A stretch of 64,000 bases of DNA from a bacterium (GCA_030685015.1 JAUXWS010000087.1:102292-166291), one strand, 5' to 3'; shown: positions 51,376 to 59,397, counted from the first letter of the stretch. Numbers and translations are program-made. Notes: generated by a model not told the origin, from the letters alone.

Positions 51376-51552
51376 ATGACGATCAAGACTAACACCAAGC
51401 AAACCGCCGCCAACAACACCTTCCTGAAGAGCGTAAAGCGGGACTGGAACACGAAGATCTACAAGCACGTCCTGGCCCTGGTCAACACCCAAGGCGAGGA
51501 CGCCGCCCGCGCCAACCTGCAAACCTTCACCACCGCCACGCTGAACTACTAA
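51376..51552 (+). CDS. Phage early small protein, unknown
   Basis: A 58-aa basic protein beginning MTIKTNTKQTAANNTFLKSV and ending TATLNY. ATG 51376 follows GGGAGACGGACACT. Mostly helical, with Ala- and Lys-rich composition. First gene of module C and followed 13 bases later by the next gene. No family recognised. Confidence 0.65.
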   Translation: MTIKTNTKQTAANNTFLKSVKRDWNTKIYKHVLALVNTQGEDAARANLQTFTTATLNY

Positions 51553-51565
51553 GAGGGCTGGACTC

Positions 51566-51805
51566 ATGACGACCAACACCAACCTCGCGCCCATGAAAAC
51601 CGGCCTCTACCTGCTTGGGAAGGCCAGTGCCCAGGCAAATACCCTGCAGGCCACACTGCAGCGGGCCGCCGCACAGTTTGCCGCCGACAAGCGCTTCCGG
51701 AACGACCTCGGCGACGCCCTGGCCCAGATCCACAAGCTGGCCGAAGCCATCCAAGACCTCGCGGTCCACGCCGAGATGGCCATCGACGAAACTCCAACCG
51801 CTTGA
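51566..51805 (+). CDS. Phage early small protein, unknown
   Basis: A 79-aa helical protein (LLGKASAQANTLQATLQRAA; GDALAQIHKLAEAIQDLAVH). GAGGGCTGG-type site upstream of ATG 51566. Probably a small oligomeric helical bundle. Unknown function. Confidence 0.6.
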   Translation: MTTNTNLAPMKTGLYLLGKASAQANTLQATLQRAAAQFAADKRFRNDLGDALAQIHKLAEAIQDLAVHAEMAIDETPTA

Positions 51806-51834
51806 CAGCCAGCAGCAATAAGCTGGAGCACTTC

Positions 51835-52101
51835 ATGAACACGACCGCCACCGCCCAGACCACCACGGTCGGCCGCTTCACCTTCAACCACGAGACCGGC
51901 AAAGTCGTCGGCCCCGCCGGCTACCTGCAAAGCGGCCGGTTAGAAGCCATCATGGACAAGATCCACAGCGGGCAGAGCACGGTTTACAACACCGGGCGCC
52001 AGCTGGGCCATGGCGGGATCAACCTGATCCTTGTCTGTATCCAGACCGACTACGCCGCCTGGGCCGGCGAACAGGAATTCCTGGCCCTTTCCCGCCGGTA
52101 G
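51835..52101 (+). CDS. Phage early small protein, unknown
   Basis: An 88-aa mixed alpha/beta protein (VGRFTFNHETGKVVGPAGYL; GGINLILVCIQTDYAAWAGE). TGGAG lies upstream of ATG 51835. The last residues form a helix. No family recognised. Confidence 0.6.
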   Translation: MNTTATAQTTTVGRFTFNHETGKVVGPAGYLQSGRLEAIMDKIHSGQSTVYNTGRQLGHGGINLILVCIQTDYAAWAGEQEFLALSRR

Positions 52102-52123
52102 CGGCAACCCCAACAAGGAGCCC

Positions 52124-52324
52124 ATGACCATGCGACTGCTCTCAAGCGCCCCTGCCCGCATCTTCGCCACCTTGGCCGAAGCCGACAATGCTGCCGCCGA
52201 GCTGGCCACCGGCGAGACCGAGGGCTGGACCTACACGGTCATCCCGGACCCCAAGGGCTCCGGCCGCTGCACTATCGAGATCCGCGACGAGGACGGCCGC
52301 TTCGTTTCCAAGCTGACCAGCTGA
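52124..52324 (+). CDS. Phage early small protein, unknown
   Basis: A 66-aa protein with AAGGAG three bases before ATG 52124 (second ATG at 52130). Pattern of a helix (FATLAEADNAAAELATGE) followed by strands (WTYTVIPDPKGSGRCTIEIR) and a terminal hairpin suggests a tiny alpha/beta fold. Unknown function. Confidence 0.6.
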   Translation: MTMRLLSSAPARIFATLAEADNAAAELATGETEGWTYTVIPDPKGSGRCTIEIRDEDGRFVSKLTS

Positions 52325-52337
52325 AAGGACCACCCCC

Positions 52338-52607
52338 ATGAACCGCTTCACCGTCACGCGCACAGGAACCGGTGCCCCATTCGGAACCATCACCCTTGAC
52401 CCTCTCAATCCGGATCCCGACACAAAGGCCAGCTTTACACCGGCCAATGCCCGGTCCAAGCGAGAGTCCTTTAACGTGGAAGCCCAGCTCATCGACGCCG
52501 CCCGCTGGCTGGCCGAAACTGAAGACAACGTCGTGAGCATTTGCCTCGACTGCGGCTTGACCGTCGGCAAGGAGCCTGAGGCGACACTGGGCGCGCCTGG
52601 CGCCTGA
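52338..52607 (+). CDS. Phage early small protein, unknown
   Basis: An 89-aa protein with two cysteines in SICLDCGLTVGK, a C-x-x-C that could bind zinc, though only one pair is present. Last gene of the module C unit. Unknown function. Confidence 0.6.
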   Translation: MNRFTVTRTGTGAPFGTITLDPLNPDPDTKASFTPANARSKRESFNVEAQLIDAARWLAETEDNVVSICLDCGLTVGKEPEATLGAPGA

Positions 52608-52630
52608 AGCTTCCACCAAAAGCCCCATCA

Positions 52631-52655
52631 AAGGCGCTCCGAAAGGGGCGCTTAT
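52631..52655 (+). terminator. Terminator, GAAA tetraloop
   Basis: AAGGCGCTCC and GGGGCGCTT pair (two wobbles) around GAAA, followed by an AT-rich tract. It closes the module C unit. Confidence 0.75.
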
Positions 52656-52703
52656 TGTATAACTGGGCTATTCATCTCTTTGACTGTTTTAGACATCTAA
52701 AAT

Positions 52704-52775
52704 AGTCCGTAGATTTATTAAATCTAACTTGCTATCCGAAAGTAACGATGCGTAATTATGCCCAACAAAACGGGA
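52704..52775 (+). promoter_or_regulatory. Early promoter module D
   Basis: Box AGTCCGTAGATTTATTA (52704-52720), TTGCTA (52729-52734), 18-base spacer with AAAGTAACGATGCG, TAATTA (52753-52758) and leader TGCCCAACAAAACGGGAGAG. Confidence 0.82.
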
Positions 52776-52783
52776 GAGACACC

Positions 52784-52990
52784 ATGACGCGCAAGACCAA
52801 CACCCAGAACGCCACGGGCAACAACCCCCACATCCTGGGCCGTTTTTCCAGCCCGGCCCTGGCGGCCTCCTTCTCGGCCAGGACCCTGAAGGCCTCGCGC
52901 CAATTCATGGGCGACGACGAGAAGATCTGGGTGGTCACCATGGCCGAGGGCGAGCGCCTGCTGGCCGACGGATACGAAGAACTGCGCTAA
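52784..52990 (+). CDS. Phage early small protein, unknown
   Basis: A 68-aa protein. ATG 52784 follows GGGAGAGACACC. Helix about 20-40 (PALAASFSARTLKASRQFMG) then strand KIWVVTMAEGERL. Unknown function. First gene of module D. Confidence 0.65.
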   Translation: MTRKTNTQNATGNNPHILGRFSSPALAASFSARTLKASRQFMGDDEKIWVVTMAEGERLLADGYEELR

Positions 52991-53016
52991 GCGAAACAGC
53001 AAAAGGAGACGGACCC

Positions 53017-53511
53017 ATGACAACCGAAGCCACCACCACGCTACAAGACCTGCTGACCCAGCTCGCGCATGCCAAGGCGGTGTTGCGCGAGGCGCGGCAT
53101 GACGACGACATGACGCACCGGGACGACGCAGCAAAGGCGGAGGTCCAGGAGCGACTTATCTACGCCAGACTGGCTCTTCGGGACGTCGAGATGGCAATCG
53201 GTGAGGCCATGGCCCCAGGCGGCAAGGCCGTGGTCATCCTCACCCTTGGCAGGGAAACCTGCCTCGTCTCCATCACCACCATGGCCAACATTGGTCAGCC
53301 GGAGCGCGCCTACAGCGACGACTTCTGTGGAGCCTACCAGAAGTGCGAAGGATGCAAGGTCTGGAAGCAGACGATCCAGTTCTGGGCCAAAGACGGTCGC
53401 TGGGTGCCCAGCATGGTCGAGACCATCCTCAACCGCCACGGATACCGCCTGATCGGCTGGGCAGACAACATGCCGGCTGCCGCGCGCAGCAAGCACAACA
53501 GCGCCATCTGA
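53017..53511 (+). CDS. Phage early protein with C-x-x-C motif, unknown
   Basis: A 164-aa protein, helical N-terminus (QLAHAKAVLREARHDDDMTH) and a beta-rich end with CGAYQKCEGCKVW, a possible zinc-binding site. AAGGAGACGG precedes ATG 53017. No confident family. Confidence 0.65.
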   Translation: MTTEATTTLQDLLTQLAHAKAVLREARHDDDMTHRDDAAKAEVQERLIYARLALRDVEMAIGEAMAPGGKAVVILTLGRETCLVSITTMANIGQPERAYSDDFCGAYQKCEGCKVWKQTIQFWAKDGRWVPSMVETILNRHGYRLIGWADNMPAAARSKHNSAI

Positions 53512-53572
53512 CGGACAGCCCCAACGCCCGGCGCTGGCCCAAGGGCGGCCCGGGCCTGCTAAGGTGGACGCC

Positions 53573-53821
53573 ATGCATCAGCAGATGATTCGGGAAGAAC
53601 TCACGCGGCAGGGCCGGAATGGCATCAACCCCCGCTGGATCGAAGGCTGGATGCGCCTGGAGCTGGGCTGCCTCGACTGGCTGGACAAGCCTCGCTTTCG
53701 CCGCGAGGTGACCATCGCCGCCCAATGCGTGGACGCCTCTACCACCCACGAAAACGAGACCCTGGCCATGAGCCTGCTCGGCCCGCCGCGCAGCCAGCGC
53801 AAGGAGAACACACATGCCTGA
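53573..53821 (+). CDS. Phage early small protein, unknown
   Basis: An 82-aa protein (MIREELTRQGRNGINPRWIE) with AAGGTGG upstream of ATG 53573. It may be the last complete phage gene. An in-frame GTG at 53564 would add three residues. Confidence 0.55.
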   Translation: MHQQMIREELTRQGRNGINPRWIEGWMRLELGCLDWLDKPRFRREVTIAAQCVDASTTHENETLAMSLLGPPRSQRKENTHA

Positions 53822-53966
53822 CTTCACCCAGATACCCGCCCACCTCGCCCCGGCTCTCTTCGCGCCCGCGGGCCACCCTGGGCCTGCCCGCTCATCGCCA
53901 TACGTCGCCCAAAACTCACTCCGGCGAAGTTCGTTCTTGTCACGGTTGCGGAAATCCTCACCATGA
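53814..53966 (+). CDS. Short ORF at the prophage/island junction, possibly truncated gene
   Basis: ATG 53814 has a good ribosome site (AAGGAG, eight bases upstream) and overlaps the preceding stop, but the frame closes after 50 codons. The start reads like a phage gene (MPDFTQIPAHLAPALFAPAG), the end is Arg/Ser-rich and overlaps the end of the arginase-like gene on the other strand. It may be the remnant left by the insertion that brought in the peptide cluster. Confidence 0.3.
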   Translation: MPDFTQIPAHLAPALFAPAGHPGPARSSPYVAQNSLRRSSFLSRLRKSSP

Positions 53967-54893
53967 CTTCCACCTGCAGTGCGCACCCATGTCAAGGGAA
54001 TGCAGCACTTCCGCACAGATCACTTCGACACTGGTACGTGGACAAAATCCAGGGGAATGACTCAGACTGATCAACTTAAGATGTTTGCGAGGTACGACCA
54101 TCTGCACTTGCTGCATGAAGCCAGCTACATCCATCGTGCAAGCGTCGTGAGGCAATCCACCAACCTCGTCTGCGTCATCAAAATAGTCGCAGTCGATATC
54201 CAAAATGATCGGAGTTTCGCGCGGTATAATGCTGCCTAGCTCCGCGAGATTGCAGTGACCATCGCAGCGAAGTATTGGAATGCCATTACTGCCATCTCTT
54301 GATGGTCGACAACGCAGACGTCGGACGCCTCGGTTTAACAGGTCGTCCTCGGCCCAGCCAACCGTGATGGACGAGGGATTTCTTACGCCGGCGATGTTCG
54401 CAGTTGAATGATCGGGAAACACGAAAGCTATTCCAATGACCGGCAGCAAGTGAAGGGCGAGCGTTAGGTATGATCCAATTTCGATGGCACTGCTGTCGAC
54501 GGCCGATCTCACCGTGAACGGTTCCTGCGGCGAGACTGTCTTACCGGTCCAGCGGTCGATTAAACGACCTGTTGCATCCGGAACGACGTTTGGACTGCCC
54601 AAGTCGTCGTGACTATCGGCGTGGATGATGTAAACTGGCGGTCCGTTCAAGAACATCGAGAGAAAATGCGGCAGGATCGCTGCGTGATGGATGACTTCTA
54701 CCGCAATAACGGATCCCGATGTGTGTGTTGCCAGGACCGTCGAAAGCGGCGGCACACATGCAGACGTCTCGCAAATGACCCGCCCCGGGAGAAACTCGAT
54801 GCGAATTACATCCAGTATCTGCAATTCCTTGCGAGCTACGGCCTCGATGTCGATACCGAAAATGGGATCAAGAGGGATCTCAATCGACGGCAT
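53958..54893 (-). CDS. UPF0489/arginase-fold protein, candidate peptide arginase
   Basis: A 311-aa protein of the arginase-like UPF0489 type. The metal site is visible as IIHADSHDDL (H91, D93, H95, D96) and LDIDCDYFDD (D232, D234, D236), and SLSHSPGFCP near 280 is the family active-site segment. Members in RiPP clusters such as OspR (landornamide pathway) hydrolyse peptide arginine to ornithine. Here it is the last gene of a radical-SAM operon and overlaps the third radical-SAM gene by 14 bases. Substrate inference: the single core Arg (R52) of the 54-aa precursor. Confidence 0.72.
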   Translation of the reverse strand: MPSIEIPLDPIFGIDIEAVARKELQILDVIRIEFLPGRVICETSACVPPLSTVLATHTSGSVIAVEVIHHAAILPHFLSMFLNGPPVYIIHADSHDDLGSPNVVPDATGRLIDRWTGKTVSPQEPFTVRSAVDSSAIEIGSYLTLALHLLPVIGIAFVFPDHSTANIAGVRNPSSITVGWAEDDLLNRGVRRLRCRPSRDGSNGIPILRCDGHCNLAELGSIIPRETPIILDIDCDYFDDADEVGGLPHDACTMDVAGFMQQVQMVVPRKHLKLISLSHSPGFCPRTSVEVICAEVLHSLDMGAHCRWKSW

Positions 54894-55929
54894 AAGTGCG
54901 CGTAGCGTCTTTTGGAATGGCGCGTCGACACCAAGTATTTAGGGCTTCGAAGTCTAGGGGCAATTCCGCCGGCAGTGATCGACTCAGTGTTTCGAGCCGA
55001 GCAACGGCATCGCAATCACTGAACTGTTTCATCATCATCTGACAACTGGCGCAGGTACCCGACGGTGCATCTTCCAATGAATTGCCGAACACCGGCCATG
55101 CCCGGTGTGGACCGAACACGGCGTTGATGCGCGCCAATGGGTGAGCCGCAAGACGATTGAGGCAACAGGCTAAACTGTCCTTACCAATCTTTCCGAGTTT
55201 CATCCCAGGGGTATCTTGCTTCGCGTTGCAGCACACGACGACTTCACCACTAGGTGTGACGGTGGGGCTTGTGAGTGAGAAAGCACAGCGCGCACCGCAA
55301 GCATCGATTGATTCCTTCAGTCCGCTTGCGGCGGCGCGTCCGATGCTTGAGATCTGAGCGGGAAGCCAGTCGACTGATTCCGCGCCTTGAAACAACCCCG
55401 CGCACGCGTGCAGCAAGGTATCACAGGTCCAAGTCGACCCGCTCTGTTCGACAACGTTTACCGCGACATCTAGACCTAGTGTAAGACCGCAATCCAGAAA
55501 GGCAGCAAGCTCCCTCAGAGACACGACTCGAGCATGCCAGTCGTCGTACGACACCATTACCCTTTCCAAGCCAGCATGGGCAAGTCTACGCAACCGAACC
55601 GGTGGGGCAAGTTGACCTGGTGAAAAGATCGAGGTGACCATTTCAACCATCAAGCCCGCGCTGCGGGCAGTACCGACAATCTCCTCGAGTTCGGCGTGCA
55701 ACAGCGGTTCGCCACCCGTCACATGGATCGTGCGGATGGAAAGCTCACTTGCCTGACGCACCACCGCACGCACAAGTCCCAACCCCATTTCTTCACCCTG
55801 AGGACCTGCACCAAGGTAACAGTGCCCACATCCAGTGTGACAGCGCTCAGTAACGCGGAGTGCAAGGACGTATGGCACAGCGATTGGCACTGCTGATGAA
55901 GGGCCATCGTACTCATATGATTCGAACAT
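54880..55929 (-). CDS. Radical SAM enzyme 3 of the peptide cluster
   Basis: A 349-aa protein. The cluster motif CHTGCGHC supplies C30, C34, C37. GGEPLL at 72-77 is the SAM-binding motif. The C-terminal half has extra cysteines (CGARCAFSL, VVVCCNAKQD, CASCQMMMK) suggesting an auxiliary Fe-S region. It is preceded by AAGGAG four bases before the ATG. Likely modifies the precursor. Reaction unknown. Confidence 0.85.
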   Translation of the reverse strand: MFESYEYDGPSSAVPIAVPYVLALRVTERCHTGCGHCYLGAGPQGEEMGLGLVRAVVRQASELSIRTIHVTGGEPLLHAELEEIVGTARSAGLMVEMVTSIFSPGQLAPPVRLRRLAHAGLERVMVSYDDWHARVVSLRELAAFLDCGLTLGLDVAVNVVEQSGSTWTCDTLLHACAGLFQGAESVDWLPAQISSIGRAAASGLKESIDACGARCAFSLTSPTVTPSGEVVVCCNAKQDTPGMKLGKIGKDSLACCLNRLAAHPLARINAVFGPHRAWPVFGNSLEDAPSGTCASCQMMMKQFSDCDAVARLETLSRSLPAELPLDFEALNTWCRRAIPKDATRTYAVD

Positions 55930-55952
55930 TCGGTCTCCTTCCTGTTCGCAAC

Positions 55953-56834
55953 TCAGCTCACCGCAATGAGTTCCTTCGCCAGCATAGCCGGGCCGAGCAG
56001 GAGACCCAGTCGTTGTCCCCGTTCTTGACAGTCAGTTAGGCGCATTCTCGCCGCATCTTCCAGGGAACTCAATTCTCGGGTGAAATGATGGCCCTTCAAT
56101 TTCAGGCGGCCCTCATCGTCCTTCATGCCATGGACCAGAACAAAAGCAGGCTCAGTCGGTACATTCCGCAGGATATCGTTGAGAGCGTCGTCAACATCAT
56201 AATTGTAGAACAGAGCTGACACGTATTCCATCGCCCATTGTAGTCTAATTTCGTCCGTCGACACCTCGCGTAATGCCCAAAAGAAGTACTTAACGCGTTT
56301 CCAGTAGTCTATGTAGGGCCACGCGCATTTTGCTCGCGGTCGCATATCATACCTATCCGGCGAAGCATCGTACAATCGCCCATCGTCGAGCAGGTTGAAG
56401 CGGAGCGCAGCCAACCAACGCCTCTCGGCGCCTTCACCAAGGCCTAGCCGAGGCCGTACGCGGTCACAGCGCATCTGAAAGTGTGAAAAGAAGTAAAGAG
56501 CCTGCTTCTCATTCCAAAATCCCGAGTCTTTGTCGATTAGATCATCAACAAAGCGGCCCATGAGACAGGCGAGCAACTGATGACGAACGATGTCGGGCCG
56601 TTCAGCAGTCGCTTCACGGCCAAGTACGGCTTCCAGAGTGGGGAGCACGAAGCGGGCGGTGTACATGTAGTGCAGGTAAACAACGATGTGTTCTAGTTCA
56701 GATAGGGATGCATCCCGAAGCTCGTCCAGAGTCTCGGCGATCTCGAGTTCAATGTATGGAGCGATAGAAGATAGCCATCGATGAAGCTCGACAGGACCCT
56801 CGAATTCAAAGTTGAAATGACTAGTCGCCATCAT
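55953..56834 (-). CDS. All-helical protein with two Asp-rich motifs, unknown
   Basis: A 293-aa protein, almost wholly helical with many aromatic residues. It contains FVDDLIDKD (D97, D98, D101) and, about 118 residues later, FYNYDVDDALNDI (D215, D216, D220), recalling the first and second Asp-rich motifs of class I isoprenoid synthases. Overall similarity to a known family cannot be judged by eye. It overlaps no neighbour but is 11-23 bases from each, so it is part of the operon. It could be a partner or carrier protein for the radical SAM enzymes, or an enzyme in its own right. Confidence 0.7.
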   Translation of the reverse strand: MMATSHFNFEFEGPVELHRWLSSIAPYIELEIAETLDELRDASLSELEHIVVYLHYMYTARFVLPTLEAVLGREATAERPDIVRHQLLACLMGRFVDDLIDKDSGFWNEKQALYFFSHFQMRCDRVRPRLGLGEGAERRWLAALRFNLLDDGRLYDASPDRYDMRPRAKCAWPYIDYWKRVKYFFWALREVSTDEIRLQWAMEYVSALFYNYDVDDALNDILRNVPTEPAFVLVHGMKDDEGRLKLKGHHFTRELSSLEDAARMRLTDCQERGQRLGLLLGPAMLAKELIAVS

Positions 56835-56845
56835 GCTTGCGCCCT

Positions 56846-58075
56846 TCAGGCTTCGAGCGACGGAGTAGACTGCGGCGCTGGGACTTCAGCCAAGAGCTTT
56901 TGCACTCGCGCTTTGAGTTCCGCGTCTTCCGTTGTGTCAAGCGCACGGGCAGCGTATCGAAAGGCGGCGTCGAAATCCCGAAGGACTATGGCGGCACCTG
57001 CAGCAAGGTAGCCCGCCAAGGGTGAGCGCAGAACAGGAGGAGCTGTCCTGTAGGCTAAAAGGGCCTCTGCGTGGCCGTGCTTTGCGATCAAGCCGAACAT
57101 TCGCTCAGGCAGATCGATCGTTGAAGCAATGCATCCATTACGCGCCAGGCATCCACCCCGACATCGGCCCGAATGCGCATGAGTGCAATCGGTGCACCAT
57201 TTGAACAGAGTTGGCATCCACCTGTTTCGGTCAACGGATCTCTGGAAGTGCCGCTTCAAATCCTCCGGTGAAGAAAAATCTTCGAGAAGGACCCTGTCAC
57301 AACCGGACAGCGCAAAGCAACGCATTACTTCTAAGTCTGGACTGATATCTAATGGGACATCACACGTACCTAGGCGGCTGGCAGTCTCAGGGAGATACTT
57401 AGCCAGCCATCCAAGATCTTCGTCGCTGAAGAAGCAAACAGGTATCGGGCAATCTAAGTGAGCCCGCAGGCCTAGCTGGACTGCCTTTCGCAGCATTAGC
57501 ATGCATCGGGTTGCAAGGGGCTCGAAGTCGACCGCTCCTACCACGCGGCAAGCTGCATCGAGCTCGGGATGGGCGACAGTCCACCGAAAGGTTTGTCGTC
57601 CAAGGTTGTAGGCCAAATTGGGCATGAATTCGGGGGAGAAGCCAAGTTCCCACACGTTAAATCCTAGGGTGGTGCGGAATCCCCGGCGAATGGCATTAAC
57701 AGCGTTGCAAATGACGCTATCGAAGCGGCCCGGGGATGCGTAGGTCATTGGCTCGTTGACATTAATGAGCAAGCTGACATCTGCAGCATCAAGATTATTG
57801 AGCAGGGCCGTATCGAAATAACCGCCAGTAAATACAGTCAACGACACTTTGGGGCAGATCTTGCGGAACACTCTTACTATCGCCTGGAGTTCTGGATGCA
57901 AAAATGGCTCGCCACCCAGTAGTGAGAGCGCATCAAGGCCGTTCAGCGCCACCCAGCGGGCGACACGCTCGGCGTTGGCGATGCTAATCTGACTACTGCC
58001 ACTCCGCGTGCTTTCGCCAACCTCAAAGCAATACGGGCAACGGTTAGAACACTTTCTCGTGATGATGAGGTTCAT
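56846..58075 (-). CDS. Radical SAM/SPASM-like enzyme 2 of the peptide cluster
   Basis: A 409-aa protein. CSNRCPYC gives C9, C13, C16 at the very N-terminus. GGEPFL is at 54-59. A C-terminal cysteine group (CTDCTHAHSGRCRGGC) resembles a SPASM binding site, and the last about 90 residues are helical repeats (TPR-like). Start overlaps the stop of enzyme 1 by ATGA. Expected to carry out a radical modification on the precursor. Confidence 0.85.
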   Translation of the reverse strand: MNLIITRKCSNRCPYCFEVGESTRSGSSQISIANAERVARWVALNGLDALSLLGGEPFLHPELQAIVRVFRKICPKVSLTVFTGGYFDTALLNNLDAADVSLLINVNEPMTYASPGRFDSVICNAVNAIRRGFRTTLGFNVWELGFSPEFMPNLAYNLGRQTFRWTVAHPELDAACRVVGAVDFEPLATRCMLMLRKAVQLGLRAHLDCPIPVCFFSDEDLGWLAKYLPETASRLGTCDVPLDISPDLEVMRCFALSGCDRVLLEDFSSPEDLKRHFQRSVDRNRWMPTLFKWCTDCTHAHSGRCRGGCLARNGCIASTIDLPERMFGLIAKHGHAEALLAYRTAPPVLRSPLAGYLAAGAAIVLRDFDAAFRYAARALDTTEDAELKARVQKLLAEVPAPQSTPSLEA

Positions 58076-59262
58076 ATACCTCCCCCGACGGCGAGAAACT
58101 TCCGCCAGGAATCAAGAACCTCCATGTGATTGATGAAATGATCGTGCAGTCTCAGATTGGCTTTACAGACGTTTGCGGAGAAGGCGGAGTCCTGAAGATC
58201 GAAGGCCGGGCATCCGTGCTCACAGAGAAAACGGGCTCTACAATTTTGGCACACCGTTTCGTATTTTGCATTTTTCGCGTGAAAGGCCACCAAGGCATCA
58301 AGTTCGAATGGTGCCGTCAGCCGTGCAACATTTCCCATGCTGTAGCGGGCAAACTTCTCACCTGTACCTGCACAACCGCAAGGATAGATTTCTCCAGCAA
58401 GGTCGATCGCGACCATGGTCAGTCCGGCATGACAAAAGGGCGTATCGCATGTCAACTGGCCAGGTTCTTTTGAAAAGCAGCGCTTAAGGAAGCGATCAAT
58501 TTTTTGCGCCAACCGCTTCTCGACAATCGTAAAATCTGATTCCTGGGTTGCCGTGCACACGTCACGAAATGCTGTGAAAATCGCTTCGGCAGGCAGCGGG
58601 CTCATAGACGAACCTTTACCGACGGAAGCACCAACGTTGGCCAAGAATGAAGTTACTCCAATTTCGCGCAGAAACTCCATGACTTCCGCCATACGGTCGT
58701 AATTATGCAAACCTATAACGCAAATTGGACCGCTAAATAGGCCAGCCGCTCGCGCCTTCTCGATGCCCCTCATGGTTGCGGCATGATCTCCGCGCATCTG
58801 GTTGTGTATGTGGGCCGGACCGTCCAAAGATGTGCCTAGGCTGACACCGAATTCGCGGAAAATGGAAAGATGCTCATCCGATATCAGCGTTAGATTACTC
58901 TGCAGTCCGAAAGACACTTTCCCACCGCGAGCAGTTGCTCGTGCAGTAGTGTATTCGCAAGCTTCGGCATAGAAACTGGGATCCAGCAGCAGTGGCTCGC
59001 CTCCGTGGAAAATCACGGAAATCGCCGCAGAACTCGACGAAGAAAAGATGGTATCAACGCCCTGGCGCAGGACCGAAATATCCATTAATTGTTCAGCACC
59101 AGGCTTTGATTGGACGGCTTTTGCATAGCAATAACGGCAGGAGAGATTGCAGGCTGATGTCACCTGAAAATGGAGTTCGTTTACGCGCCGCAGCGCTCGG
59201 GCTAGTGACCGCTGACAGAAATCGTCTGAGGATGTGAAATTCTTTGGGCGTAGTCCGGCCAT
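58072..59262 (-). CDS. Radical SAM/SPASM enzyme 1 (cyclophane-maturase-like) of the peptide cluster
   Basis: A 396-aa enzyme. C38, C42, C45 in SACNLSCRYCYA bind the SAM cluster, HGGEPL is at 86-91. The SPASM domain is complete: CHAGLTMVAIDLAGEIYPC, then CQNCRARFLCEHGC (C-x2-C-x5-C-x3-C) and a later Cys. Overall pattern resembles FxsB/3-CyFE maturases, which make three-residue cyclophanes at aromatic-X-X sites. ATG 59262 is preferred. GTG 59286 is an alternative. First enzyme gene after the precursor. Confidence 0.85.
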   Translation of the reverse strand: MAGLRPKNFTSSDDFCQRSLARALRRVNELHFQVTSACNLSCRYCYAKAVQSKPGAEQLMDISVLRQGVDTIFSSSSSAAISVIFHGGEPLLLDPSFYAEACEYTTARATARGGKVSFGLQSNLTLISDEHLSIFREFGVSLGTSLDGPAHIHNQMRGDHAATMRGIEKARAAGLFSGPICVIGLHNYDRMAEVMEFLREIGVTSFLANVGASVGKGSSMSPLPAEAIFTAFRDVCTATQESDFTIVEKRLAQKIDRFLKRCFSKEPGQLTCDTPFCHAGLTMVAIDLAGEIYPCGCAGTGEKFARYSMGNVARLTAPFELDALVAFHAKNAKYETVCQNCRARFLCEHGCPAFDLQDSAFSANVCKANLRLHDHFINHMEVLDSWRKFLAVGGGI

Positions 59263-59397
59263 AATAGAACCCCGCTGCTGCGGCACGACGGGGCCGCCCA
59301 GCTACGTAACAACTATAATCTCTAACCTCAGAAAGGGTTTGTGTTCCCGCTTGGACCGCTTGCCATAAAGCGTGTAAAAACACTTTCCGGCGAGTGG

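Larger units (their letters stand above)
14079..53830. mobile_element. Contractile-tail (myovirus-type) prophage, approximate limits
   Basis: A continuous block of phage genes: terminase, portal, MuF head protein, protease/scaffold, capsid, connectors, sheath, tube, chaperones, tape measure, baseplate gpV/W/J/I types, fibres and lysis genes on the minus strand (14319-47736), then a tyrosine recombinase and small early ORFs on the plus strand (47854-53821). Structural genes appear intact. No replication protein, repressor or transposase is recognised. The left limit is taken after the tRNA terminator and the right limit where phage-style small genes stop. No direct-repeat attachment sites were found, so both ends are estimates. 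Confidence 0.85.

Noticed and set aside
14079-53830. Mu-like transposable phage
   Set aside because: Although MuF and baseplate genes are Mu/P2-like, there is no DDE transposase or MuB-like ATPase. A tyrosine recombinase is present instead.
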